A DNA stretch of 64,000 bases from JAKAWQ01 sp035509315 (GTDB taxonomy: Bacteria; Pseudomonadota; Alphaproteobacteria; Acetobacterales; Acetobacteraceae): assembly GCA_035509315.1 (NCBI GenBank), contig DATJLS010000018.1, positions 1 through 64,000 of the forward strand, given 5' to 3'. Shown here piece by piece: positions 26,051 to 33,040 of this stretch (its first letter is position 1; each line of letters starts with the position of its first letter). A program made the position numbers and the translations under genes. The notes below the pieces were generated by a model. That model did not search any database, had not been told where the DNA came from, and saw only the letters and a list, made by a program, of their open reading frames with translations.

Positions 26051-26452
26051 TCACAACTCGAACTCATGCTTTAGGAGCCATTCCCTTGCGCGATCTCGCC
26101 GAACTGCCCATTTTCCAGAGCCTTTGCGGCCCACAGGGTAGAACAGCGCCTCGTCGGGCCCCGCGCCGCGCTTCTTGAATACCTCTGACTCTGAACAGTA
26201 GTGGTTGTAGGCGCTCTGGACGGTTTCCTCGAAAGCTCTTGGCATTGGTAGCTTCGACGAGGGCGGCCGCATGGAACGAACCCGGTCAATGATGTCCACT
26301 CGTCGGAGGCCGCGTGTGTCGTAAGGCCACAGGACCTTGATCATGTGCAGCAGATAGGGGTTCTTCAGGCGGTTCGACCGCTCGAGAACCTCCGGGTGGC
26401 CCTTAAGCCACTCGTCTAGCCATAGACCAACGTCAAAGTCGTTGTCCCCCAT
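26051..26452 (-). CDS. hypothetical protein next to a recombinase
   Basis: A 133-residue soluble protein, starting MGDNDFDVGLWLDEWLKGHPEV, with GGGGAGAG six bases before the ATG. The C-terminal half (ALFYPVGRKGSGKWAVRRDRAREWLL) is basic. I recognise no domain. It lies 61 bases downstream of the serine recombinase on the same strand and shares its lower GC content, which suggests they came in together. Confidence 0.5.
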   Translation of the reverse strand: MGDNDFDVGLWLDEWLKGHPEVLERSNRLKNPYLLHMIKVLWPYDTRGLRRVDIIDRVRSMRPPSSKLPMPRAFEETVQSAYNHYCSESEVFKKRGAGPDEALFYPVGRKGSGKWAVRRDRAREWLLKHEFEL

Positions 26453-26513
26453 GAGGCTCTCCCCAACGTTTCAGAGGGGCGGACCTTGCTTTGGCATCCT
26501 GCGCTGCTGTCAT

Positions 26514-27086
26514 TTAAGCCAGCCCCAGACGCGAAATCGTCGCCCGGCCCACGTTGTAGCTCTTCGCCAGTTCCTTGAGCGTAGCACCTTCTGCCCGCCG
26601 CCGCCGCGCTTCCTTCTGCTGCTGCGGAGTGAGCTTCGGCGGTCGGCCCATGTGCTGCCCGCGTGCCTTCGCCCGCGCACGGCCTTCCGCCGTGCGGGTG
26701 CGGATAAGATCGCGCTCCACGTCCGCCAGCCCGCCGAGGACGGCAATCATCGGCCGCCCGGTGCTGGTGGCGGTGTCGGCCCACGGCTCCGCCAGTGATC
26801 GGAATTGCGCCTTGGCGTCCACGATCTGCTTGACGATGGCGAATAGGTCAAAGGTGCTGCGGGCAAGGCGGTCAATGCGCGTCACCGTCACCACGTCGCC
26901 GGGAGCGAGGGCTTTCAGGAGCTTCAGGAGTTCGCGCCGGTCAGGACGTGCGCCGGTCGCCTTCTCGCGGTAAATCGTGCTGCATCCCGCCTTGCGAAGC
27001 TGGTCAAGCTGCGCGGCAAGGGTCTGGCCAACGGTGCTGACGCGGGCATAGCCGAGGCGGCGGTTTTGCGGTTTCTTTTCGGGCAT
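26514..27086 (-). CDS. serine recombinase, resolvase/invertase family
   Basis: A 190-residue small serine recombinase. YARVST puts the nucleophile at Ser17, RIDRLARS near 70 is the second catalytic block, and LGGLADVERDLIRTRTAEGRA leads into the dimer helix. The last 45 residues (GRPPKLTPQQQKEARRRRAEG, shown in part) form the Hin-type helix-turn-helix. It cuts and rejoins DNA at a two-fold site, either resolving cointegrates or inverting a segment. A 7-bp inverted repeat at 27107-27130, just before the start codon, is a candidate site. No transposase is present. Confidence 0.85.
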   Translation of the reverse strand: MPEKKPQNRRLGYARVSTVGQTLAAQLDQLRKAGCSTIYREKATGARPDRRELLKLLKALAPGDVVTVTRIDRLARSTFDLFAIVKQIVDAKAQFRSLAEPWADTATSTGRPMIAVLGGLADVERDLIRTRTAEGRARAKARGQHMGRPPKLTPQQQKEARRRRAEGATLKELAKSYNVGRATISRLGLA

Positions 27087-27106
27087 ATCTTATGAGGCAA
27101 CGTAAC

Positions 27107-27130
27107 CCGTTGATGGCATTGGGTCAACGG
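27107..27130. other. inverted repeat, candidate recombinase site
   Basis: CCGTTGA at 27107-27113 and TCAACGG at 27124-27130, with a 10-base spacer, 20 bases upstream of the recombinase start codon. Small serine recombinases often act at two-fold sites beside their own gene, where binding also represses transcription. Only one such site was seen. Confidence 0.4.
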
Positions 27131-27293
27131 AAATGTCCGAAATTTTTTGATTTTCGTTTCGGCCTTCAACGAATTGTCCCTGGACGTCATTCGGGCCGGA
27201 AAGACCCGTGTTCCACCTTTCAAGGAAACCCAAAATGAAACGGGAACGTACGAGGGGCGCACGGGTGATCGGATTTCTGGCCGCCGCCGCTGG

Positions 27294-27340
27294 CCCGAGC
27301 AGCATGCCCGAGCAGCATGCCCGAGCAGCATGCCCGAGCC
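27294..27340. repeat. 13-bp tandem repeat
   Basis: Three perfect copies of CCCGAGCAGCATG at 27294-27332, plus the first seven bases of a fourth. The array sits directly upstream of the RES gene remnant. There are no spacers, so it is not a CRISPR array. Confidence 0.75.
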
Positions 27341-27365
27341 GACCTCATCATGGACCCACAGGGTA

Positions 27366-27456
27366 CGCGCGACTGCTTGATCCGGATGATAATGATTTCG
27401 ATTACGAGACGGACCGCTGGATGGAGATCGGAACGGCGGGGAAGCCTCATCCCTGA
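27366..27456 (+). pseudogene. remnant of a second RES toxin gene
   Basis: The frame reads RLLDPDDNDFDYETDRWMEIGTAGK and stops, shown here by its key blocks LLDPDD and DYETDRWM. Both blocks occur in the intact RES protein at 18558-19292 (LLDPED and DYETDRWM) but about 65 residues apart. So an internal deletion has joined two C-terminal pieces of a RES gene and the rest has gone. The nucleotide match over the last 50 bases is close. Its position beside the 13-bp repeats and the recombinase suggests a decayed toxin-antitoxin island. Confidence 0.7.
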
Positions 27457-27686
27457 CGGCTTCCTTCGGCGCCCGGAGAATGTTCCGAACCCATAATAAC
27501 ATCTCCGCGGCACGCCGTTCGCGTGCCGTCGATCGAGTGATCCGCGCGGAGCGCGCAGCCCTGCCATTGCCGATTCCGCCGAAACGCGGCAGGGTGCGGC
27601 GCGAGTTCTGTTCACAATCGCATCAATCGCCTTTAGGCTCCGAAAATGCGGATCGGCCGGGAGCCTGAACCTATGAGGGGCAATCC
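27457..27686. other. intergenic before the LodA-like gene
   Basis: 230 bases between the RES remnant and the Tat-exported protein. No gene is supported. A GAGGGG ribosome-binding site lies six bases before the GTG start at 27687. Confidence 0.4.
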
Positions 27687-30185
27687 GTGACCACACGCAG
27701 GGCATTTCTTGGCTTCACCGCATTCAGCCTCGGCGCATTGGCCGCGGGCTTCCGTCAAATCGCCTTCGCTGATGAGGCGCAGCCGCTGATCGATGGCGTC
27801 AGCGCCGCCTGCCAGCGTTTGGCGCCGCTTGGCTGGCGGCAGCTTTTGCTCGAGGCGACGGGCGGTGAATTCGATATTACGGCGGCCGATCTCAAGGCGG
27901 AGCTTACCAAGCCGCTCGCGCGAATCGATCGCACCTATCCGGGATTCGGTGATTTCGACGTCGCCGGCGTCCGTGCCGTTACGAGGGGCAATCCGGATCG
28001 CAGCCTGCTCTACCATGCCTTCGCCTCGCCGGGCGTCGTCGCCCGGCGTGACGACGCGGCACTCAGCAGCTTCCCCACGCTTGCTGAGATCGACGCGATC
28101 GAGAATTTCGTTTACGGGGTCGATCCACCGACGATCGCCGAGCTCGAGCGCCGTGCCGAAGGGAATACGCTCGGCATCGTCGTCTATGCACTCCAGTATC
28201 GCAACATGCCGATGTCGGTTCACGGCCAGCACGCGGAACTATGCTTCGCCCGTTCCGGCATCGCGAGGCTTGGCTCGATCGAGCCGCTCTACGACGCGAA
28301 GCAGCGGAACTTCGTCACTGTGGACGCGGCGCGGCCGTTCGAATTCCGTGTCGTTCCGCGCCGTTTCGCGGCCTATGTCGCGGTCAAAATCATGGGTGCG
28401 GCCGCGAGCTTCGGTCCGCAGGATCCGCTTCCGAGTGATGCGGATCGCGAATTCTGGGTGCCGATCCATAAGCTTTTCAACGGCCCGGAATGCATTGCCG
28501 GGCGCAATCTCGATCTCGAGCTGGCTTACGGGTTGCGCAACGACGAGCTTGCGCAGTTTCATCGCTTCCTCGAGCTCAACGGGCTAGAGAACAATTGGGG
28601 TGAGCCCGATCTCGAGCACTTCCCGTTCGTGATCAAGGATGCGCAGATCGGATCGCTTTCGCGCCGGGCGGATTTCGGTTTCGGCGTGCTGGAGCCGCGG
28701 CCGTCACCGCTCGTCGAGGCTGCGGAATACAAGGGGCGGCCGCTCACCTTCCCGGTTGACGGGCGCTACATGGCGGATCCGGAGAATGTTGCTTTTTCCT
28801 CCCTGCAGGTCCTGCCGGTGAGCGAGTCGGGCCCTGTTCCCAACTATGAGCAGGACGCCGCGCAGGACACCCAGAGGCCGGCTCCGGAATATCTCAATGT
28901 CCGCCACCGGGTGCTGCCGAACGGCGAGATCGAGAATCTGAACCTGAGACCGGACATGATGGAGATCATCCGGAAGGGCGGCTATCAGGCCCTGCACTAC
29001 ATCGATTTCTCGGGTGATGGGTGGATCGCCGCGCGCTGCCCCCAGCTCGAAGACGTGATCGCCCAGCGAATGCCTGCCTACTGCATGGTCGGCCTGCCGG
29101 ATTTCTTTCCTGACATAACGCAGCGCGAACTGATGCGATGGTGGCGGAAGACGGTGCCGGAACCGATTCGCGCAGCACTCTGGGTGATCCCCCCTTACGC
29201 GCTTTCGCAGACGAGGATCGCGGCGGACATTACCCTCCCGGTCGCATTCAGCCTCGAGGACACCACGATCACGGCGATCGTCTCGCAGCCCGTGGATGCG
29301 CCGGGTCCGATCCAGATCCCAAATGGTCCGCCGGCGGATTGGAAGGTCGGCCTGCCGGACGGTTCTCCCGGACTGTTCGATCCCGGCTGGGATACGAGCC
29401 AGGGGATCTATTTCAATGATCCGCGGCGCCCGCTGCAGAAATTCCTGGCTGGCTACGGGCTCGGCTCGCCTTTCGTGGAGGATGCGAAGCTTTGCGCGGC
29501 GCTCGGCAACTACTGGCCCGGTGTATCGCCGGATGGCGCGCGTGTCTTTCAACCCGCCAAACATCTCAGCGGGTACCTCTATCCCTATCCGACGATCACG
29601 CCGCTCACGGACGAGGAGATCGGAAGCGCGCCGCTCCCGGACGGAAAATTCATGCCGTGGGATGGCGTCCGCGGTCCTTCCTTGCGCACGGTCGATGGGC
29701 GGGTGGTCGCCGCCTACAGCGACGAGAACCGGGTCGATTACGTCGATCTTGTCGGGAAGATGACCTCTGCCCTGACCTCACGCATCGACATCACGGAGTA
29801 TGAGGCGCGCACCCTTGCCATGGAGGCGGTCTATTGGAGCCTCGGCATCCACGACCCCGACTATTTCCGGCACGAGGAAGCGAAGACAGCCGTGGCCAAG
29901 ATTCTGCGGGCAAAGGCGGCCTGGGCCGTGCTTTCGTTTCGAGCGGTGTCCACGGACCATCCCGACATTGTTGCAGCCGAAGAGGCGACCGGCGTGACGC
30001 TTCCCGGCCCGCGGCGCTACCGCTTCCATGTCTATCGGTGGGGAGCGCAAAGCCCCGACCCCGATGATCTGCGCATCGTGTTCGTCGATGTGCTCGAGCA
30101 GGTGATTGCCTGTGTCTCCGAAAATACCGTTTTGCTGCGGCGGGATAACGGGGAGTGGGGGGCCGACACCTCGATGCCGACCTGA
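27687..30185 (+). CDS. large Tat-exported protein, possibly LodA-like quinoprotein
   Basis: An 832-residue protein with a twin-arginine signal (TRRAFLGF, hydrophobic stretch, cut near AFADEA), so it is exported folded, as cofactor proteins are. The body has no motif I can name with certainty. The case for the LodA family (cysteine-tryptophylquinone amine oxidases) rests on the next gene, a broken LodB-like flavoprotein of the kind that makes the CTQ cofactor, and on Cys603 in KLCAALGNYWPG and Trp658 in KFMPWDG, spaced 55 residues apart, near the 65 I recall for LodA. The N-terminal LodA signature is not evident. GTG start with GAGGGG six bases upstream. Confidence 0.5.
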   Translation: MTTRRAFLGFTAFSLGALAAGFRQIAFADEAQPLIDGVSAACQRLAPLGWRQLLLEATGGEFDITAADLKAELTKPLARIDRTYPGFGDFDVAGVRAVTRGNPDRSLLYHAFASPGVVARRDDAALSSFPTLAEIDAIENFVYGVDPPTIAELERRAEGNTLGIVVYALQYRNMPMSVHGQHAELCFARSGIARLGSIEPLYDAKQRNFVTVDAARPFEFRVVPRRFAAYVAVKIMGAAASFGPQDPLPSDADREFWVPIHKLFNGPECIAGRNLDLELAYGLRNDELAQFHRFLELNGLENNWGEPDLEHFPFVIKDAQIGSLSRRADFGFGVLEPRPSPLVEAAEYKGRPLTFPVDGRYMADPENVAFSSLQVLPVSESGPVPNYEQDAAQDTQRPAPEYLNVRHRVLPNGEIENLNLRPDMMEIIRKGGYQALHYIDFSGDGWIAARCPQLEDVIAQRMPAYCMVGLPDFFPDITQRELMRWWRKTVPEPIRAALWVIPPYALSQTRIAADITLPVAFSLEDTTITAIVSQPVDAPGPIQIPNGPPADWKVGLPDGSPGLFDPGWDTSQGIYFNDPRRPLQKFLAGYGLGSPFVEDAKLCAALGNYWPGVSPDGARVFQPAKHLSGYLYPYPTITPLTDEEIGSAPLPDGKFMPWDGVRGPSLRTVDGRVVAAYSDENRVDYVDLVGKMTSALTSRIDITEYEARTLAMEAVYWSLGIHDPDYFRHEEAKTAVAKILRAKAAWAVLSFRAVSTDHPDIVAAEEATGVTLPGPRRYRFHVYRWGAQSPDPDDLRIVFVDVLEQVIACVSENTVLLRRDNGEWGADTSMPT

Positions 30186-31066
30186 TCGGCGGCGGCGATC
30201 ACCGCCAGACGGCACGGCCTCGATGTCGTGCTCTGTGAGCGCGAGCCATTCTTCCATGAGCGGCCGGGCGAAACGCTGCATCCCGGGCTCGAGCCGCTGC
30301 ACGGAATTCGGCGACGATGCGGGGGGGCGCGTGGAAGGGCTTCCATGTCTGGCGCGCGGATTTCGATAATTTCCTGCTCACGCGCGCGCGTGAGGCTGAC
30401 GTCCACATACGTCGGCCCTGTGGGGTCGTCCGCGTTCTCCTGGATGCCGAAATTGTGCGCGGTGTCGTGACAACGGAAGGCCCGCTTCGCGCACCTCTGG
30501 TGATCGACGGGAGCGGACGGTCACGTTGGCTCGGCCGTGTGCTCGGGATCGCAAGTCCGGCCCGCTCGCCCCCGTTCATCGCCCGCTACGGTTACGCGGA
30601 GGGCTCCTGCCCCCTGCGCGATGAGGCACCGATGCTGCTCGGCGACGCATCCGGCTGGACGTGGACGGTACGGGTCCGGGAGAGGACGTGCCAGTGGACG
30701 CGGCTTTCCTTCGGCGCACTTCCCGACCGCGACTGGCTGCCGGACGAATTCCGCGGCCTCACGCCGCTCGCGCGCTCACGCGGCACAGATGTGACGTGGC
30801 GAATCGCGGACAGAACCGCCAGGCGCAGCTAGTTCATGATCGGTGACGCCGCGGCGACGCTCGATCCGACTTCGGCGCACGGCGTGCTCAAGGCGATCAT
30901 GTCCGGCATAGCCGCGGGCGATCTTGCCGCCGGGATGCTCGGCGGACGACTTCCGGCGGAAGCGACCGGGGCCGCCTACCGCGACTGGCTCTCCGGTTGG
31001 TTTGCGCAGGATGGGACACGGCTCACCCAGTTCTATCGGATGCTCAAACCGGCGCTCTTCGGCTAG
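30186..31066 (+). pseudogene. decayed FAD-dependent LodB/halogenase-like flavoprotein gene
   Basis: Recognisable pieces in order: DLIGGG (FAD loop, damaged), LDVVLCEREPFFHERPGETLHPGLEPL in one frame (blocks VVLCERE and GETLHPG), then after a frameshift near 30310 WRADFDNFLLTRARE and LVIDGSGRSRWL, and finally FMIGDAAATLDPTSAHGVLK. An in-frame TAG at 30833-30835 sits immediately before that last block. With frameshifts, an amber codon and the missing glycine-rich loop it cannot give a whole protein. Relatives in LodB/GoxB take part in making the quinone cofactor of the partner oxidase. Confidence 0.8.
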
Positions 31067-31093
31067 AAAATGTCATGCGCTTCGATGAAGCCT

Positions 31094-31119
31094 CAGAAAG
31101 AAGGGGGCTTCTTTTTCTG
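31094..31119. terminator. hairpin after the flavoprotein remnant
   Basis: CAGAAAGAAG at 31094-31103 and CTTCTTTTTCTG at 31108-31119 form an A/T-rich stem about 30 bases past the stop at 31066. This kind of hairpin is common between genes in acetic acid bacteria and would act as a terminator. Confidence 0.5.
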
Positions 31120-31180
31120 AAGGCAAAGAAACAAAAAAGACTTTTCTCCGTTTTCCGGACCAAGCGCCGGATGTGGGCTG

Positions 31181-31241
31181 CGAATGAAAGGATGAAAGTT
31201 CTTTGATTCTTTCTTTCAAGAAAGAACGACTTCTCTTCTTT
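31181..31241 (-). repeat. A/T-rich palindromic repeat D, copy 2
   Basis: Inverted, nearly identical copy of the element at 6761-6823, including the CTTTCTTTCAAGAAAG palindrome and the GAATGAAAGGATGAAAG arm. Two copies so alike and 24 kb apart point to an active or recently spread intergenic element. Confidence 0.7.
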
Positions 31242-31293
31242 GTTTACCCCACGGGGCCGGATAGAAGGTTCATGATATCTTCCAGCAGATCAC

Positions 31294-31315
31294 GATCAGC
31301 CGGAATCGGCTGATC
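31294..31315. repeat. perfect 9-bp hairpin
   Basis: GATCAGCCG at 31294-31302 and CGGCTGATC at 31307-31315 with loop GAAT. No T tract follows. It may be part of a repeat element or a recombination remnant. Confidence 0.5.
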
Positions 31316-31400
31316 GCGTGAAGATGTTCGTAAAACAAATCCATGGAGCGGTGTGCGTGGGTCCATGCATGCGCCCACCCAGATCAACATGGTTTCTGGT

Positions 31401-31480
31401 GGATCGCTTCGCGATCCGCCAAGGCCCAAGGCGAAGACATAAAATTGATCGAGAAATCAAGCCAAGAACGCGATAATCTG
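31401..31480. repeat. repeat C, shared with 2675-2720
   Basis: GGATCGCTTCGCGATCC (31401-31417) is a perfect 7-bp palindrome with loop TTC, followed by GCCAAGGCCC and GACATAAAATTGATCGAGAAA. The reverse complement of this block order lies at 2675-2720 next to repeat A copy 1, and a diverged piece (GAGAAATAAGCC) at 19295. Confidence 0.5.
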
Positions 31481-31581
31481 AAATCATCACGCTCAGGATG
31501 TCTAAACATCGCCCCCCTCAAGGCGATTGCAATTCTGCATGGGTCGTCGCAGCGTCGTGGACGAACGAAGGAGAGACAGGC

Positions 31582-32814
31582 ATGAGGAAGAGCAGCGTGG
31601 GATCAGCCGGGATGAGCACGGCACGGCTGGAACGCCTCGGGCCAGCCATGCAGTCCTACGTGGACCGTGGCATCTACGCCGGCATCAGCACAATCGTCGC
31701 CCGCCGCGGTGTCGTCGTCCAGGAGGGGCAATATGGATTACGCGACAAGGAAGCCGGCCTGCCGATGACGGAGGACACGATCTTCCGCCTCTATTCCATG
31801 ACGAAGCCGATCGTCTGCACGGCCTTCATGACGCTGTTCGAGGAGGGGCGGTTCCGGCTCATCGACCCTGTCTGTCGCTATGTATCGTCCTTCGCCGCCG
31901 TCAAGGTCCTGCAGGCGGACGGGACACTCGCCAATCCGCAGCGGCCCGTGACGCTGCGTGACCTGATGGCGCACACCAGCGGCCTTTCCTATCACTTCTT
32001 CGATGATACGCCGGTCGGCCGCACGTACGTCAACGCAAAGCTCCTGGATCCACATGCCCCGCTTGCCGCGGCGATAGACGACCTCGCCCGCTATCCGCTT
32101 GCGTTCGAGCCTGGCATGCGATGGCATTACAGCGTGGGCATCGATGTCGCCGCACGCGTGATCGAGGTGATTTCCGGACAGACGCTCGCCGATTTCCTCC
32201 GCGAACGCCTGTTCGAACCGCTCGGGATGGTCGATACGGCGTTCGACGTTCCGGCAAGCAAGCGCGATCGCCTCGCAGCGATGTATGGCCGGCCGGACAT
32301 TCTCGATCCGGCTCAGACGTTCAAGGCCGCGTTCACGCAATGGCTCGGCGGAACCAACGAGCGAATTGACGTGGCCGGGACCTATCCGATCGATGCGCCT
32401 GCGACGTTCCAGCGCGGCGGTCACGGCCTGTTCGGAACGGTACGCGACTATTTCCGCTTCGCGCAGATGCTGGCAAACGGCGGAGAATTCGACGGCGTAC
32501 GCATCCTCGGACGCAAGACGCTTGCCCTGATGCATACCAACCATCTGCCGCTCACGCTGCTGCCGCTCAAGATCGGTGATCTGCCACTCCCGGGCTACGG
32601 TTTTGGGCTCGGCTCGCGCGTCGCGCTCGACGTCGCAGAGACCGGAGCGCCGGGTTCGGTCGGCGAGTTCGGCTGGTCCGGTGCGGCGAAGACGCATTAC
32701 TGGGTTGATCCGATCGAACAGGTCGTCGCCCTGTTCATGACGCAGTCGATGTCGAGCTTCGATCTGCCCGAACTCGATCTGCGCGCACTCGCCTACGGGG
32801 CAATCGTCGAATAG
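31582..32814 (+). CDS. serine hydrolase, beta-lactamase/esterase EstB family
   Basis: A 410-residue class C beta-lactamase-like hydrolase. Ser72 and Lys75 in YSMTK form the SxxK motif, Tyr183 in WHYSVG the second block, and HTSGL at 131-135 and GGHGLFGT near 303 are typical of the family. Enzymes with this layout are more often esterases than beta-lactamases. No signal peptide is seen, so a cytosolic or peripheral place is likely. The ATG at 31582 has AAGGAGAG seven bases upstream, which rules out the earlier in-frame start. It stands alone between two repeat-rich spacers. Confidence 0.8.
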   Translation: MRKSSVGSAGMSTARLERLGPAMQSYVDRGIYAGISTIVARRGVVVQEGQYGLRDKEAGLPMTEDTIFRLYSMTKPIVCTAFMTLFEEGRFRLIDPVCRYVSSFAAVKVLQADGTLANPQRPVTLRDLMAHTSGLSYHFFDDTPVGRTYVNAKLLDPHAPLAAAIDDLARYPLAFEPGMRWHYSVGIDVAARVIEVISGQTLADFLRERLFEPLGMVDTAFDVPASKRDRLAAMYGRPDILDPAQTFKAAFTQWLGGTNERIDVAGTYPIDAPATFQRGGHGLFGTVRDYFRFAQMLANGGEFDGVRILGRKTLALMHTNHLPLTLLPLKIGDLPLPGYGFGLGSRVALDVAETGAPGSVGEFGWSGAAKTHYWVDPIEQVVALFMTQSMSSFDLPELDLRALAYGAIVE

Positions 32815-32828
32815 CACCATGCTCGCCT

Positions 32829-33040
32829 AGTGCCCGATCGCAGAGAAAAGTGACTCGCGAAGCGAGCACTTTTCGCCGCGTGAATCGGGCACTTGGACAA
32901 AGAGCTATGTGCCGGCTTTCTATGAAAGCTGGCACTAGAGCGGGATGAGATCGCTTCGCACTCCTCCATCCCGCTCCGGCCATTTGTTTTCCCCATAACC
33001 CAGGCCTACGGTGCGTCCACCTCAGGCGATCACGCCCTGG
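32829..33040. repeat. composite palindromic element: nested hairpins plus repeat A copy 3
   Basis: Left part: AGTGCCCGAT (32829-32838) pairs with ATCGGGCACT (32884-32893), and inside it GAAAAGTG with CACTTTTC and CTCGC with GCGAG, giving a three-tier hairpin. Next, GTGCCGGCTTTC (32909-32920) pairs with GAAAGCTGGCAC (32924-32935), 11 of 12 matching. Then repeat A begins: GAGCGGGATG and CATCCCGCTC as another stem. The right edge touches the 3' end of the flavoprotein gene. Confidence 0.65.

Larger units (their letters stand above)
31067..31581. other. repeat-rich intergenic region
   Basis: About 515 bases without a gene between the flavoprotein remnant and the serine hydrolase. It holds the hairpin above, an inverted copy of repeat D, a perfect 9-bp hairpin at 31294-31315 and a palindromic block at 31401-31417. 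The last 80 bases contain the leader of the next gene. Confidence 0.6.

Noticed and set aside
25375..27130. Prophage or integrative element with attachment sites
   Set aside because: No tyrosine integrase, phage structural gene or tRNA target was found; only a small resolvase and two unknown genes.
27294..27340. Short direct repeats as a CRISPR array
   Set aside because: The 13-bp units are contiguous, without spacers, and no cas gene is present.
31582..32814. AmpC beta-lactamase
   Set aside because: No signal peptide and the second motif is YSV rather than YxN with a clear KTG; the EstB-type esterase layout fits better.
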